Source of the DNA: Cristatella mucedo | Lineage: Eukaryota; Bryozoa; Phylactolaemata; Cristatellidae | Assembly: GCA_009760855.2 (NCBI GenBank) | Contig: WPIO01000032.1 | Location: 905,501-969,500 of the forward strand | Direction: 5' to 3' | Length of the DNA: 64,000 nucleotides | Translations under genes and position numbers: made by a program | Notes under the pieces: model-generated | What the model was told of the DNA's origin: nothing | The model's input: only the letters and a program-made list of their open reading frames with translations | The model's database searches: none | In this document: one piece after another, positions 1-11,324 of the stretch | Numbering within the stretch: position 1 is the stretch's first letter | How the letters are laid out: every line of letters begins with the position of its first letter

Positions 1-414
1 TCAAGAAATAGAAATTTTTTGTTTCAATCGACTTAACTATTGCTGGCTCAGCAGCTTGAGTATTTTTACAGAATTAGACCGAGCTGTAGCTTGAAGCTCT
101 GGCAGAACACATGCGGCGACACAGAAACACATAGGGGGCTTTAACCACCGTCCATTCGGCTGGTGCTCGCAGTGCAGCAAGCACACGGCCGTTCGCCTCT
201 CCGTCCACGTTCTAACTCCGTCGGCTCACCCAGCCTGCCTGCCGGCCACAAGCGGGCTGCGTGGTGCCGAGGGTGCTTGCCCTGCAAGCTATGCCGCTTC
301 AAGGGCAAGCAAACGTACTGTGGCTGAGCACCGCCACACTATTAGATCACGTAAGGTGGGCTTACTGTACTGGCTTTGCTACGACAACGCAGCAATCATG
401 TCTCACTACTTTTC
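1..414. other. No gene recognised; moderately GC-rich stretch
   Basis: No open frame of useful length, RNA gene or repeat is recognised. The part from about 100 to 310 is richer in C and G than the sequence around it. It could be unique sequence, or the 5' part of the decayed hAT element that follows. Confidence 0.4.
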
Positions 415-1660
415 AGGTGTCAAAAAGATGATACTATCCAGAAAAGAATGAATTATTGAAAGACTGTGATAACTACAGTTTGAACCTGGCAAGAGTTCAT
501 GCTGCAAGTCAGTATTCCGTTGTTATCACTTGTTTTAACAACCGAGAGCACCCACTTAATTTGTTCAAGATTGCACCTACTTAGTCTTTTCAAGATCAAC
601 TCTGAGGTATGACGAATTGAAGAAAACCTTAGCCATAAATGTCAAGCGTGACTCTGCAGAAAATTCGAGTGCAAGATTGGAGGTTTTGAAAGCTATCAAT
701 AATAGACTTAACAGGTCTAAATAGGTCTTTTGGAGCAACTGCCTGAGGACACAAATGAAACACTTGAAACAAGAAGTGAAGCTGACGGTCACGTACATTG
801 TATTTGAAACTATAACTTGTTGGCTCTGTTTCCATTTCGTTACAGCATTTAAACAAGTTTGGCCGAGTTCAGAAAAGACTGCTAGATCTAAAGAAGAACT
901 TAAAAGAGCCTTTTGTGACCACTCCTTTTTCATATTGACTTGTACAGACTTTCATTAGAAGGATGCCAGCAATAAATTCTAGATGCCAAAAGGAGACGAG
1001 AATTGTGAGAAATTGTAGTTGAACGAAGAATCTGCCAAGGACACAGAAACCCGGAAAACTCTCTCAAGATGCTTGTTCACGGTGAGGATGAAATTATAAG
1101 AGACTAAGTACAGCATATATTACCTTCGACCAGAAATTACAGCTAAGTTTTACCAGCTCACAGGTCTTGATACCAAATTTAATTTCTTCTTGGAAGTTGA
1201 GAAGCTTTTGAAGACACTTGATCAGACGAAACACCGCCAGCATAGTCTAGATCTTGGAGGCTTCTATTGTTCAGACATTGAAGGAACAGAAACTGTAAAA
1301 AAATGATGACTCTAAAATGCTCTGCCATACGTCAATACTTGGGACTAAAGACACCGCTATAACTCGTCTTTCGTTGTCAGTTATAGAGAAGATTTTTTGG
1401 TAATTTGAAAGTTACCTTGCAATCAGTTGCCAGTTGTGAACGTTCCTTTAGCATGCTGAAGATAATATTGTTATGCGGCAGAGCAGCAATAGGGCACAAT
1501 ATAGTCTCCGATTTTAAAAATTAAGCATAAAGAAACAATGATAAATATTGACTTTCAAGCTGTAATAGACCAGTTTGCCACGCTCAATGTCAAAACAAAT
1601 TATTCAGCTACATTTGGTATGCCTACAAGCGTGTTTCTTGTAATTCTGTGGTGGAAATAT
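415..1660 (+). pseudogene. Decayed hAT-superfamily transposase (ZMYM1-like/DUF4371 type)
   Basis: Plus-strand translation across frames gives pieces typical of the hAT transposases related to vertebrate ZMYM1-like proteins. Near 735-790 it reads LPEDTNETLETRSEADG, matching the conserved ETRSEA region of the RNase H-like domain. Near 1425-1500 it reads SVASCERSFSMLKII followed by a degenerate leucine-rich stretch, which is the SASCERSFSxLKxIK core of the hAT C-terminal dimerisation domain. An active hAT transposase cuts and pastes DNA, making 8-bp target duplications. Here stops and frameshifts occur throughout, no frame exceeds about 70 codons in the right register, and no terminal inverted repeats were found, so this is a fossil. 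The order of motifs, RNase H part then dimerisation domain, supports one plus-strand copy. The boundaries are approximate. Confidence 0.7.
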
Positions 1661-1786
1661 TTTGTAGCCATTTTTTGGCAAGAATAGAGTGCCATTTGTA
1701 GCTTTGACCCCGGGAACACATTCGGCCTCTATCCTGTTGCAGCTTGAATTGTTTTTTGGAACCAAAACTTCGATGGAGGCTTCTTT

Positions 1787-1930
1787 GCCGAGCTGGTTTG
1801 GTCTAGAGGTCTAGGTGCTCGCCCCGACCAAGGTCTGACAGAGGTCGTGGGCTCGAGCCCCGAGGAATATGTGAAGGGCCTGAATAAAGATAAGTTCTCT
1901 TGGGGCGCTATATAAATGAATTATATTTTT
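1787..1930 (+). repeat. tRNA-derived SINE (family 1), copy 1
   Basis: The tRNA-like head starts GCCGAGCTGGTTTGGTCTAG (A-box region) and has the B-box-like GGGCTCGAGCCCC about 50 bp later. A tail follows that ends GGCGCTATATAAATGAATTA, then T-rich sequence. Its internal polymerase III promoter would drive transcription. The same head and tail recur at 11325, 20356, 22550, 62783 and, on the minus strand, 63886. The A-box in this copy carries a GGTCTAGGTG variant, so it has drifted. Confidence 0.85.
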
Positions 1931-3560
1931 TTCTTTAATTTAACTGTAAATTGCATGTCAACATTTTCTACAAGTCTTTCTCTGAATCTACTTGAGCTCA
2001 ACCGTCCAGCTAAGCTGCGTATATCTAATAGTGAAGAACTTATCCCTGTGTTTGCATGATTTGTATTTGTGTGTGCGAGCGTGTCATTATTCTTGGGAAA
2101 CCTTGAGCTAGCGAGTGAAATGATACATTTTTGCAAGAGGTTACCCATCAAGAACATGAGGCTTCCTTTTTGCGTCCATATGCTTTAGTTGTCAATTGCT
2201 AGCAACTGACTATAGACGACCGTATACCATGCAGAAATTTGAGCTTATAAAAACTCTTTTACTGAAGGTATAAAAATGAGACATGCTTCTCAATACGAGA
2301 AGTACGCGATTTTTCCCAATCGCAGGGCGTAGGGTGGCTGGTAGTGGGAGTTATCCCCCAAATATGGCCGCTAATAGTGCGAGTTGTCCCCCAAAGCACA
2401 TTTATTCATATCATATAAAGACCAATGAAATGAATGGCATGAAAATTGGCACAAAGAACACTGGTAACAAATGCTATCGTTTGATGTGATATAGCTGCCG
2501 TGTTGACCCTCTGATGACCTGTAATAGTCCAAGGTCAGGTATGGTACTGCAGCTCAGTCATATAAGGCTTTACCACAAAACCACCCAGATTTACTACCAG
2601 TCATTGTAGAAATATGGCAAGCTGCTCGAAAGATGCAAGACATTCGACTACACGCTAACCCCACCACAAAAAATTAAAAAAAATTCGACATCTCAAAACT
2701 GTTGACTGTCATCACGACCACAGCCCAGGGACATTTTGTGACAGGCACATTATATCCATACACACCCATCATGCCTAGATGCCCAGGGGGGAACGTAGAG
2801 ACAGGTGAGCCCCTCCTATATTCCAAATTTCACACAGAACGGCTCAGTATCGACCAAGTTGAACAATTGATGAGGTACCAAGTACCACTGCTGGGACAGC
2901 ACTCAGAGAAGCCCATTTAAACTGCCTAAGCATGTGGGTGACGAAAGACAAGATTGTTACTATATTTGTCGCCATACAATTTTGAAACACATACTTACGA
3001 GCAAGTATTTCGAATTTCACGTTGATTGGGTCACTATTAGCCTACCTGTGACATTTTTACGACATATGAGTGAAAGGACGACAAAGGCTAAGCATGACAA
3101 ACACAGCCAGTTTTGACCAAAACAAGTCTATCTACTAGGTCCAATATGCATGCGAGAAGGCTGGAATGATAATGTAACTACAATCAATCATATATTACAA
3201 AGTTTTAAGGTGATTGGATCATTATTTTAGGATATGACATAAATGACAGCAGGCATTGGACTGTCGTTTGCAGATAAACTTGAGCCATAACCAAGCTATA
3301 GCCAAGAGGCAGCACTAGGAAACGCTATCATCGCACGAACAATTCAATAAATAGATAAATATGGATCTTAGGAATAGGTCAACCTAACAAGATCCTTATA
3401 CAGCCTAAGCAGAACATATCCGCGATAGGTCTCATACCGCAGGCCTTCAATCCAGGCTACAGCCGGGCGGCTCGGCAGCATTCGCCAATACAAATAACTA
3501 ACTATTAACGACATAAATGAGAACTTGAAATCAATTGAATTTCCTTGAATAGAAATGAAT
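1931..3560. other. No gene recognised
   Basis: Only short open frames occur. One stretch at 2745-2810 lies between an AG and a good GTGAGC donor and could be a small exon, but nothing in its 22 codons is recognisable. No repeat family seen elsewhere in the window is present. Confidence 0.35.
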
Positions 3561-3945
3561 CAACACTTCAGACTGGCTTCCAGTAAACGACGCGCTAGTT
3601 CCATCAAAGTCACCATGCTGACAGGCCACTGCACAAAGGACCACACGCGGCCGCCGCCTTGTGCGTTATGGCTGCTACAGGAACTGGATCAGCTGTCCCA
3701 GGATTCATGCGGTTCCGTGATAATGGACTCCGTAGTTACGGCGGCCCCGGCGGCTGTAAATTCTCAATACATAATCCCTAATGTTCGTCTACTGGCCGAA
3801 CGACAGTCACTTCCGGTTTGTGATCCGATGTAAACATAACATATAAACATGTTTCTGTCAAGTAAATAAGGAGTGGGCCTTGGAATGCCGTTTGCGCTCG
3901 GTTGCTATGGGCGGAGCTGGAAGTGGAGGCGAGACTAGGCCCAGC
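3561..3945. promoter_or_regulatory. Possible GC-rich promoter region with an ETS-type site
   Basis: This block stands out from AT-rich flanks by its CpG-containing sequence. It holds ACTTCCGG at 3809-3816 (consensus ETS/GABP motif, ACCGGAAGT on the minus strand) and a GC-box-like GGGCGGAGC near 3910. On the minus strand, downstream of the ETS motif, an ATG at 3708 opens a 32-codon frame that passes a GTGACT donor-like site near 3614. ETS motifs of this kind are common in TATA-less housekeeping promoters. No downstream exons were identified, so this is tentative. Confidence 0.22.
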
Positions 3946-5044
3946 CGATAGGGGGTTTACTCTTTTAGGATCTCGTTATGCTACCAGTCGGACGTTTGAT
4001 CTCGAGGGGCGCGTCATTTCCGGGAAAGTTTTAAACCATGACCCAAAGTCATTATGACATATTTGGAGGTATCCCCGCTTTATATCCTCAGTTTTGCCCT
4101 CATTTTGAATTAATAAGGATAAAATGATACCATTTAGAGACAATGAAGCCGATTCAATAAAGGGAATAAATCTCAATGATGAGACAAGATGAACCTGTCA
4201 GGACTTATAGAATCCTAGACCCTTCAAAAAAAGAAGCGAGCAACTAAACGATACAATACCGAAATGTTTGCATGCATCTTTTTAACAATAAATGTATTTT
4301 CATCCGTTTCTGCATTATCTTTCTTCGTCTTCTCTTCTTCATGTGCGCATTGCATGCTTCTCAAGCTGTTTTTACTTAACACTATACAAATGTTGTATTA
4401 TCCCATTTCACGATCAGAATTCTTTTACCTATTAGTGATCTGTGAATCACTGTCAAAATTGATGCGAAATAGCTTCTCAGAAAAGTACCTAAGCAAAAAC
4501 GCAGGCCTTCTGTATGTAAGAAATAAATTGTCAGATTGGAAACTTTTTTGAAGAGCTAGGCTGTTTGTTAGGTTCTAGCTGGAGCCAACTGGAGCACTTT
4601 ATTGGTTAAACAAATGTCACGCTTTTTCGAAAAAACAATATGCTGTGTGGCACTGCAACTCGAAGTTAGTAAATGACCAGAATTTCTAAATTATTAATCA
4701 TTATTTAGTCTGTTACTGTGATCACCTTTTAATAGATCTTACACATTGAACATTTTGGTCTTACCTGAGCTCCTCCAGTTTTCATTGATATTGGTGCTCG
4801 ATATAGTTCGGCTAACGTGTAAAACGGTGACAACAGTAATCATGCATTTCAAAATGAATCCATCTCTGCTACACATTCTAAAAGAATCTTGTCGAGGCTA
4901 TTTACGCAATAACCATTTGTTCAATGGACACTGACGTAGACCCATTAGGGAATCGGTGACGTCACAGGGACTCTCACAAAGCATATACATCTCACAAGAC
5001 TCCTCCCAACATTGACGATCGCGGAACAGTATATTGAACAGACA
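3946..5044. other. No gene recognised; AT-rich
   Basis: AT-rich sequence without a convincing exon, RNA gene or repeat shared with the rest of the window. The 95-codon frame at 4264 is hydrophobic and T-rich, as expected by chance in such sequence. Confidence 0.4.
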
Positions 5045-5400
5045 TCATCTAGCAGCCATTCTTCAGCTGGCTTTTTTTGGTTGCACAACCAAAAGGGAAT
5101 CGCAATAATCTAGCTGATATATAACTGAGGCGCTCTTTGAATTCTTTGCAAGCCACCATGGAAGACAGCTCCTAATCTTAAATAGGAATTGGACGCGATG
5201 GCTAGCAGTGGAAGCATTCATAACAAAGCTTTCAAGATTTAAGAAGCTGTCAAAGTCGACACCTACATTTTGAGCACATGGTGGTGGTCGCACAACAGCA
5301 TTCCCAATTACAAGAGCAAAGCCTTATAGTCCAGTCGCGTGCTTGAACCGCCCTATGAGTAGCAATCATATACTGTGCATTTAATAATTGAATATAGCAA
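5045..5400 (-). repeat. LINE-B (L2-like) fragment, minus strand
   Basis: The minus-strand translation from about 5293 to 5063 reads NVGVDFDSFLNLESFVMNAS and then KIRSCLPWWLAKN. This is colinear with the better-preserved LINE-B copy at 61655-60759 (ARNLGVVFDSCLNFKSF, KIRSCLPQWLVNN). It is the region just after the reverse transcriptase catalytic core, common to L2/CR1 non-LTR retrotransposons. The copy is truncated at both ends and carries stops. Confidence 0.75.
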
Positions 5401-6380
5401 GTTCTTTCAACAACTACCCGCTACCTGGAATCAAGATTGCCAACCAGGAGAAGCACTGGGCGTTCGAAAGGAGGCCAAATGCTCTATACAGGCCCGGCAG
5501 TGTTACGCTGGAGCAACAGGGTCAGATCTGGCTGCTCTAGCTCTATTTTTCCATAGCTTGCCCAGTTAGTCCATTTGTTGTTGCTGCAAATTTTCCTGCC
5601 GAGCTGATTGGTTGAATTGTTATGCTTTCCGGATAATTTCTTAACCAGAGGATCATGCGACGATTGGTCCATTCAGAATAGTAGGTCGAAATTTACGTCA
5701 GAAAATTCGCCGAACTGAAAATGCCTTCTGAGCACCGTTCTTTAGCTGATGACTGACCCTGAAAAAGGTGAAGGTTTGGTGCAAACATGAGCCGCTCGGG
5801 ATACACTATTAGCTTATTCTCTGTAAGCATTATTTTCCGGTTTCAAATGGAATAGTCCAATGCTCGTGGGGCAGATTCTGATCGTCCAAGACGACAAATT
5901 TCCGTCAGAAGGCTTTATATCAGATTTAACATGATATTGCTACACCTCATTTTGTGAAAGCCCGTATATCCGCAACGAAAGATTGCCCGCATCGCAAGCC
6001 ATTGTCGATGCCCTCAAAAAAGAAAGAGACTGATATCCCATCTGCAGAGTCTAACTACATGTCTCGATGGCAACCAGGCGCCTAGTCTTACGAAACCCCA
6101 ACAAAAACATCCGAAGCCAACTTCCGGAGAGGCTGGCCAAACCCGCTCGCTTGTGGTGCACCACCAAAGAAAGCGCATTGACTATTTCACTATGCCAAAG
6201 GCACACAGCACGGTGGGAACCTTTGAATCCGTTTAAGAACACTTTTCATTCTGAACTTCTCTAAATATGCGAGAGTAAATATTAACTGTCATTGACAGCC
6301 CTTCTGGAAACAGACGCTAAACAAGCATGCCGAATGAAAACAGCATTTTTTTGTCCAGTCTACGGAAAGTAGTAGATTCT

Positions 6381-6381
<1 letters not shown>
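5401..6381. other. No gene recognised
   Basis: Short open frames on both strands only. Two CCAAT-type motifs (GATTGGTTG near 5605 and GATTGGTCC near 5660) are present without other promoter evidence. Confidence 0.35.
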
Positions 6382-6477
<96 letters not shown>

Positions 6478-6540
6478 TGTATGTATGTATGTATATATGT
6501 ATGTGTGTATTTGTGTATGTATGTGTGTTTATTTGTGTAA
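6382..6540. repeat. (TA)n followed by (TG)n microsatellite
   Basis: About 60 bp of pure TA alternation from 6382 run directly into about 33 bp of TG alternation. After that comes an imperfect TATG/TGTG stretch to about 6540. The compound pattern suggests one locus that changed motif by point mutation and slippage. Confidence 0.95.
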
Positions 6541-8844
6541 ACAGATAACGTATACCTCTCCGCCCAACGAGCCCTGGAGACAGTCCAATGTCCCGTAATA
6601 ATTACCTCGAGCTTGACAGCTGAGCCTTGCGAATTACGAGCATGGCCGGTGGATTATAACTGAGAGCCACCCGGCTCAATGCCCATGCTTGAATAGGTAT
6701 TACAAAATGCAAATTTAAAATAGAAAGCCACGCGATGCCGTCTGCGGCAGTAATATGAACAATTTTTGCTTCCAGCGGTGCAAGAATCTGCAACCTCTGA
6801 GCTAATTGTAGTACTGTACTAACCGATCTATCAAGACCAAATTTTCATCTGACTCTAAATACGCGAATGTCCTATCTCATGATATTAGTTTACACCAATG
6901 CCTTATTCTGTATGGCATCTATTGCAAAAAAGATGCGGATGTAATCGATAACTGTTTTGCAGGGATACAGGTCAGTAAACGATGCTTTCAAAACGTGAAC
7001 ATGTTTGAAATCAAAGTAACTCCGAGTTTCATTATCCCTTAGCCAGGAATATGCAATTAGTAATAGTTCCACTATTCCATTGATTTATGAAAATTCAATT
7101 ACTCCTAAAATGAGATTGCATTTCATTAAAGATTGGGAGCCTTAGTAAAAAGAATGTACGGCCCAAGAACTGGTCCTAAATGCTTTAATCTAATATTATT
7201 TTGCTACTTCTCCGCAATTAAAATTCCAAATTTTGGATGTATAGATCAATCTTGTGCAAACGCCATTGATGGTTTTCCTAAAGCGAATCTCCGAATAGAC
7301 TTGCTTCTGGCCTGGGAAACCCCAGCTTGCTAGTGGATTTTCTTGCCTTTTAAATAAATGGCCGTGTTAAGCAAACGCATTCAAATTCATCTTTGTCTGT
7401 AATGAGTGCCTATCAAAGGCAGGCGATACAAATGCAATCCTTAATTTTGGAAATATATATATATGACCAACGGAAAATTCAAAAATAAATTTTCAAGGAT
7501 AGAAAAGTTTACACCAAAACTTGTGCTTTGGCCTCTATGATAATAGCTCGGGCCGAACGTAGAGTCTACGTATGATGTTTCTCCATTGAATAGCATCTAT
7601 GAAGCCCTCAACCGATCCCAAACCATTACTCAAAACCATGGAATAAGTATACAATTTACTAAATACTCTTACGCCCCTGAATTGAACCCTGTGCCTATTA
7701 GCAGTATAATACTACAAATGCTGGAATCTTACCCTCCAGCCAACCCAGCGGCAGGATGAGCTTAGGTGAACGGCTATCCCTGGGCATTATTTGCTTATTT
7801 AATTGCTGATAGTATGTTTAGATGCATGGAGGTTCATTAGCTTCTCTTCCGGAAGTGAATAACGCTTCACTGTAACAGAAGACTCATAAAAACCACGGAA
7901 TATGGCACATATACAGGCCAACAAAATAGCAATAATAGAACAATACTAACTTGCAACGCTGAAAAATAACGGAAAACTATAACTTTGCTTTGGAAGAAAG
8001 GCCAGTGTGTCCGCTGACCTAGCTAATAAGCCCACCCCTCTGATTGCTAGCCTAATCTTCTGAGCTAATGGAGGAAAGTCTTTTTTTTAAATTAGATTAA
8101 TTATTAAAATTCAAACTCATGTCAGCATTATATTAAATGATGATCTTAAAAAATAGACAAATTTAACTTCCTTTGAGTTATCGAATGCATTTGTTTTTTA
8201 AAGGCAGCACCGGAGAGTGAATCAGCATTGAACTTTGTGAAGGGAATATAGGGAAGTTCTGATCACATTTGAATTTGCATTAACTGTATAGTATGCCTTG
8301 TATAATCACGGGAGATTTATTTTGTGCATGCTTTCCCATCGATTACCAATGGCAGGATCAATTCGACTTCTGGTCTGGGAAGCTCATTCTGGCAGCTTTT
8401 CAATTCGCCCGCTCCGCCGGTTTAAAAGATGGAGGCGCCGGAAGCGCCGGAAACAACAGTCATCGACTGGGGTGGCTGTAAAGGGGGTCAAAGTGCAAAG
8501 AGAGCAAGCTGTTGGAATGCGATAGCCATGCTTTGAAAAACCTGTTTTTAGTTTCATTATCCTAGTGATCCTTTTAATTTGCTTGGAATTTTAATATTTA
8601 ATTTCAGCCATAAGATAGGATAACTAAAACATAATCTCTCCCTTTGTGAGACACGTTGCGGTACCGTCGGAATAGCGCTGCAGATGCCGCATCTATGACT
8701 TAACGTAATTACGACGTCGGTGACTGCGACGGACTTACCAACGGATTAATTAGCAAACCCAGCTTTTTGTATGAACAGATAACAGATAACGTAAGATTTG
8801 AATAGCACCTAAAAATAGAACTTCATCTGTATCCAGGTCCTTTA
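6541..8844. other. No gene recognised
   Basis: No exon, RNA gene or repeat can be supported. A 35-codon plus-strand frame with an ATG at 8430 begins MEAPEAPETTVIDWGG in a small GC-rich patch containing GCGCCGGAAGCGCCGGAAAC. It looks more coding-like than its surroundings but has no identifiable continuation. Confidence 0.35.
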
Positions 8845-8905
8845 AATGTTCTGCGTGGCACGAGCCCACGCGAGCACATTACCACTGGGCCAAACCGTGG
8901 CTGCA
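8845..8905 (-). repeat. Degenerate tRNA-like SINE head, minus strand
   Basis: Read on the minus strand, this gives GGTTTGGCCCAGTGGTAATG and then GTGCTCGCGTGGGCTCGTG. It resembles the A-box and B-box halves of SINE family 1 with internal shortening. It is too diverged and truncated to be a tRNA gene. Confidence 0.4.
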
Positions 8906-8909
8906 ATAG

Positions 8910-9085
8910 TAATAAAAATAACGCATTTGATATAGTGCCTCGGAGAACTTAACCCCTTTCAAGGCACTTTCAATTTGCTGCAAATGAAGCATGATCGAAT
9001 GGCTAGTGGCAGCATGCTTATTGAACAACAAGACGGCTTACGTTCGCATTTTCAAGGCTATCAGGGCAAATCTTAAATCTGGGAT
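8910..9085 (-). repeat. LINE-A 3' end, degenerate, minus strand
   Basis: The plus-strand text TTTGATATAGTGCCTCGGAG followed by AACTTAACCCC and TTTGCTGCAAATG matches, with substitutions, the reverse complement of the LINE-A 3' terminus seen at 30741, 44562 and 52905. The following GGCTAGTGGCAGCATGC matches the LINE-A 3' untranslated region. This is an old, 5'-truncated copy about 560 bp upstream of the MRRF start codon. Confidence 0.6.
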
Positions 9086-9642
9086 GGCTTTTGAAGTGAC
9101 GTTTTCACCCACTCACACAAAAGATGACAGACACTTCGCGTCTATATATTGTATACACCCTAACATCGCGATGGGTGCACCTTACATAGCACCATCTACT
9201 CTCCACACACATCTTTTTTAAACGGTTACCTTCCTTTATTCCTCTTTTATTCATACTCTCTCATTAAGAATGCTGCAGTCGCGCACGCAATTTATTCGGG
9301 TGATGGCCTAGTGGATTTCACTTTGATGCCAGTCTTATCCAGCCTGCTGCCTTCGAGCAGGCGGTTGCAGGTGGGACACAGTTGGTCATCAATTTTCGTA
9401 CTTGGGCGGCTTAAGCACTCTGACTAGGAGGAAATTCGGCGCAGGTAATAAGGAGACATGATAGTTACAACCCAGCTGCCGCTTTCCTTAAGACACTAAA
9501 ATAATTGCGATCCTTAAAAATGAGACCCCAGTCAATCAATTGGGAGGATCCCGATACGATATTAGTCTAGATGGCTTAATCTAAACTCACTGTTTCCGCT
9601 GTCACAGAGCATCCATTTATTCAGCTTTTTGCCAGCCGGCAA
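9086..9642. promoter_or_regulatory. Region upstream of MRRF; probable promoter or 5' UTR intron
   Basis: No repeat is recognised here. Immediately before the MRRF ATG, the sequence CAGCTTTTTGCCAG at about 9618-9636 looks like a 3' splice acceptor, so the start codon may sit at the beginning of an exon preceded by a 5' UTR intron. No TATA box could be assigned. Confidence 0.3.
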
Positions 9643-10458
9643 ATGTCCTTCGCCTGCTCTCGCTCCTCGGCTTTCCTGAGGATTGTGCTGTGTCAACGTC
9701 GGTCTTTCAGCGATGGGTGTTTCTTAACAGGTGCTTTGCATAATTTTGTCTCCTGTCCTAAAGTTTATTTGTCGCGGTGCTCGCCGATTCTTCACCGTGC
9801 TGCTAGGACCATTTGGAGGACCTACACTTCCAAAACGAAAAAGGAGTTGCCTTCCAAGAAGGAGGGCACTTCTAAGTTGCAAACGACAGAGAGTGGGTTG
9901 ACAATCATTGCAGATTTTGAAAAGTTTCGTCAACAGCTGCAGCGTGTCGTTGATGAGCTGAAAGCTGACTTCACTCAGCAGTTAAATCTGAGAACCAACA
10001 TAGGTGCATTCGACCACCTGATTGTTGAGGCCGATGGTAAGAAATACCAGCTGAACACTGTCGCTCAGATTTCACAGCGTAGCCCCCAACTTGTGGCGCT
10101 TAATATGGTGGCGACACCCCAGTATATCACCGCTGTGAAAGCTGCCATCGCCAGTTCCGGCTTGAACGTTACTCCTCAGCAAGATGGAACTACCATCTTC
10201 ATACCACTGCCGAAAGTCACACGAGAGCATCGCGAAAATCTCGCCAAGTCTGCAAAGTCAATGTGTGACAAAGCTAAAGTGAAGCTCCGCGACGTTCAAA
10301 ATAAGTTCATTCGTGATTCCAGGAAGCACAAGGCCACTCAGTCAGCTGATCTCATTCGGGAGATTGAGAGCGAGCTTCACACAGTAACCCAGGAGTACGC
10401 ACTACAGGCAGATACCATAATGAAAGCTAAGCAAGAAGAACTTCTAGCTACTAACTGA
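9643..10458 (+). CDS. MRRF: Mitochondrial ribosome recycling factor
   Basis: A complete 271-codon frame with no interruption. Ribosome recycling factor works in the mitochondrial matrix after translation termination, splitting post-termination ribosomes together with the mitochondrial recycling EF-G paralogue. Residues 1-60 are rich in Arg, Ser and hydrophobic residues with almost no acids, as expected of a mitochondrial presequence. Residues 61-85 are a Lys/Thr linker. Residues 90-268 form the RRF domain: NLRTNIGAFDHLIVEADGKK (115-134), QISQRSPQLVALNM (142-155), then PLPKVTREHRENLAK (188-202) and KAKVKLRDVQNKF (210-222). The last two carry the charged helical signature that contacts the ribosome. 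The length suits animal MRRF. The start at 9643 is the first ATG of the frame and keeps the presequence. Vertebrate MRRF has several coding introns and this copy has none. No poly(A) tract or target duplication marks it as a retrocopy, so a genuine single-coding-exon gene is more likely. Confidence 0.93.
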   Translation: MSFACSRSSAFLRIVLCQRRSFSDGCFLTGALHNFVSCPKVYLSRCSPILHRAARTIWRTYTSKTKKELPSKKEGTSKLQTTESGLTIIADFEKFRQQLQRVVDELKADFTQQLNLRTNIGAFDHLIVEADGKKYQLNTVAQISQRSPQLVALNMVATPQYITAVKAAIASSGLNVTPQQDGTTIFIPLPKVTREHRENLAKSAKSMCDKAKVKLRDVQNKFIRDSRKHKATQSADLIREIESELHTVTQEYALQADTIMKAKQEELLATN

Positions 10459-10541
10459 TACGGCTTGCATATGTTTAAATAACCAGAGGTTTGACATATT
10501 GTGAACTAATCGTGAGTTTCTATTCATGTAATTACCGATTC

Positions 10542-10547
10542 ATTAAA
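10542..10547 (+). terminator. Probable MRRF polyadenylation signal (ATTAAA)
   Basis: ATTAAA lies about 85 bp after the MRRF stop codon. It is the common variant of the AATAAA signal and gives a plausible short 3' UTR. No better hexamer lies closer to the stop. Confidence 0.5.
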
Positions 10548-10559
10548 CCAGCATGGGTG

Positions 10560-11324
10560 TAGCAATCATTATATCGTGAATTCAGGCATGCTGGTTACTG
10601 TTTGATTTGCCCCCTTTGCTTATTCTGCTATTATCTCACTAAAAAATATAAGTATATGTTCCTTGGACTGGAAGTGTTTTATGTAGCTTCCTTTATTGCC
10701 TGTATCCAGAGCATGTATGCATCGATGCATGCCAGCTAGCGTTTTCTGCAATTCCGCCTCCGACTTGTGACATATGTTTACCATTTTCTTCGTCGCCAAG
10801 ATGGTTAAATCCAGCTGGCTAGTGAGGCCACCTGGGACTTTAGTACTTGTACTGTGCTTGACCAAATACCGATGACTGCAGCACAGCCATTGAGGGTTGC
10901 TGACTGTCAGCTCACATTAGCAGTTCTACTAATGATGTTCAGGGGGGTCTGCATTGTGGCACTGCTGTGTGTGTGCATTATGTGTAACATAATTGGCCAG
11001 CTTCTTAACAGACCATCGAATGTAAGCAACTCTGGTCCTGGACATGCTTTGTCAGGTTCCTTATGTCAATCTTGTTCTCAATGCTCATATTCACCTTGCA
11101 TTGCTTTTTGGCAGCTGCTGTGTTCTGCACTGTCATGTAAGCTTAGACCTGTCCTTGTTGTACTTGTGGCATTTGCTCCTCCCTGAGTGAGAGCTATACA
11201 AAGCCAGTTTTTTAAGCAAACATTGTTGAGTGTATTTATAAATGCTCCTTAGTCCTGATCTTCACTAAGGCAGGATAACTATATGGGTGAATGTTGGCGA
11301 ATTTTCCAAAGTAAGCAAAGCCTT
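10560..11324. other. No gene recognised
   Basis: A 110-codon plus-strand frame from 10854 is Cys- and Leu-rich with no recognisable domain or splice context. It is treated as chance. Nothing else is identifiable. Confidence 0.35.
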
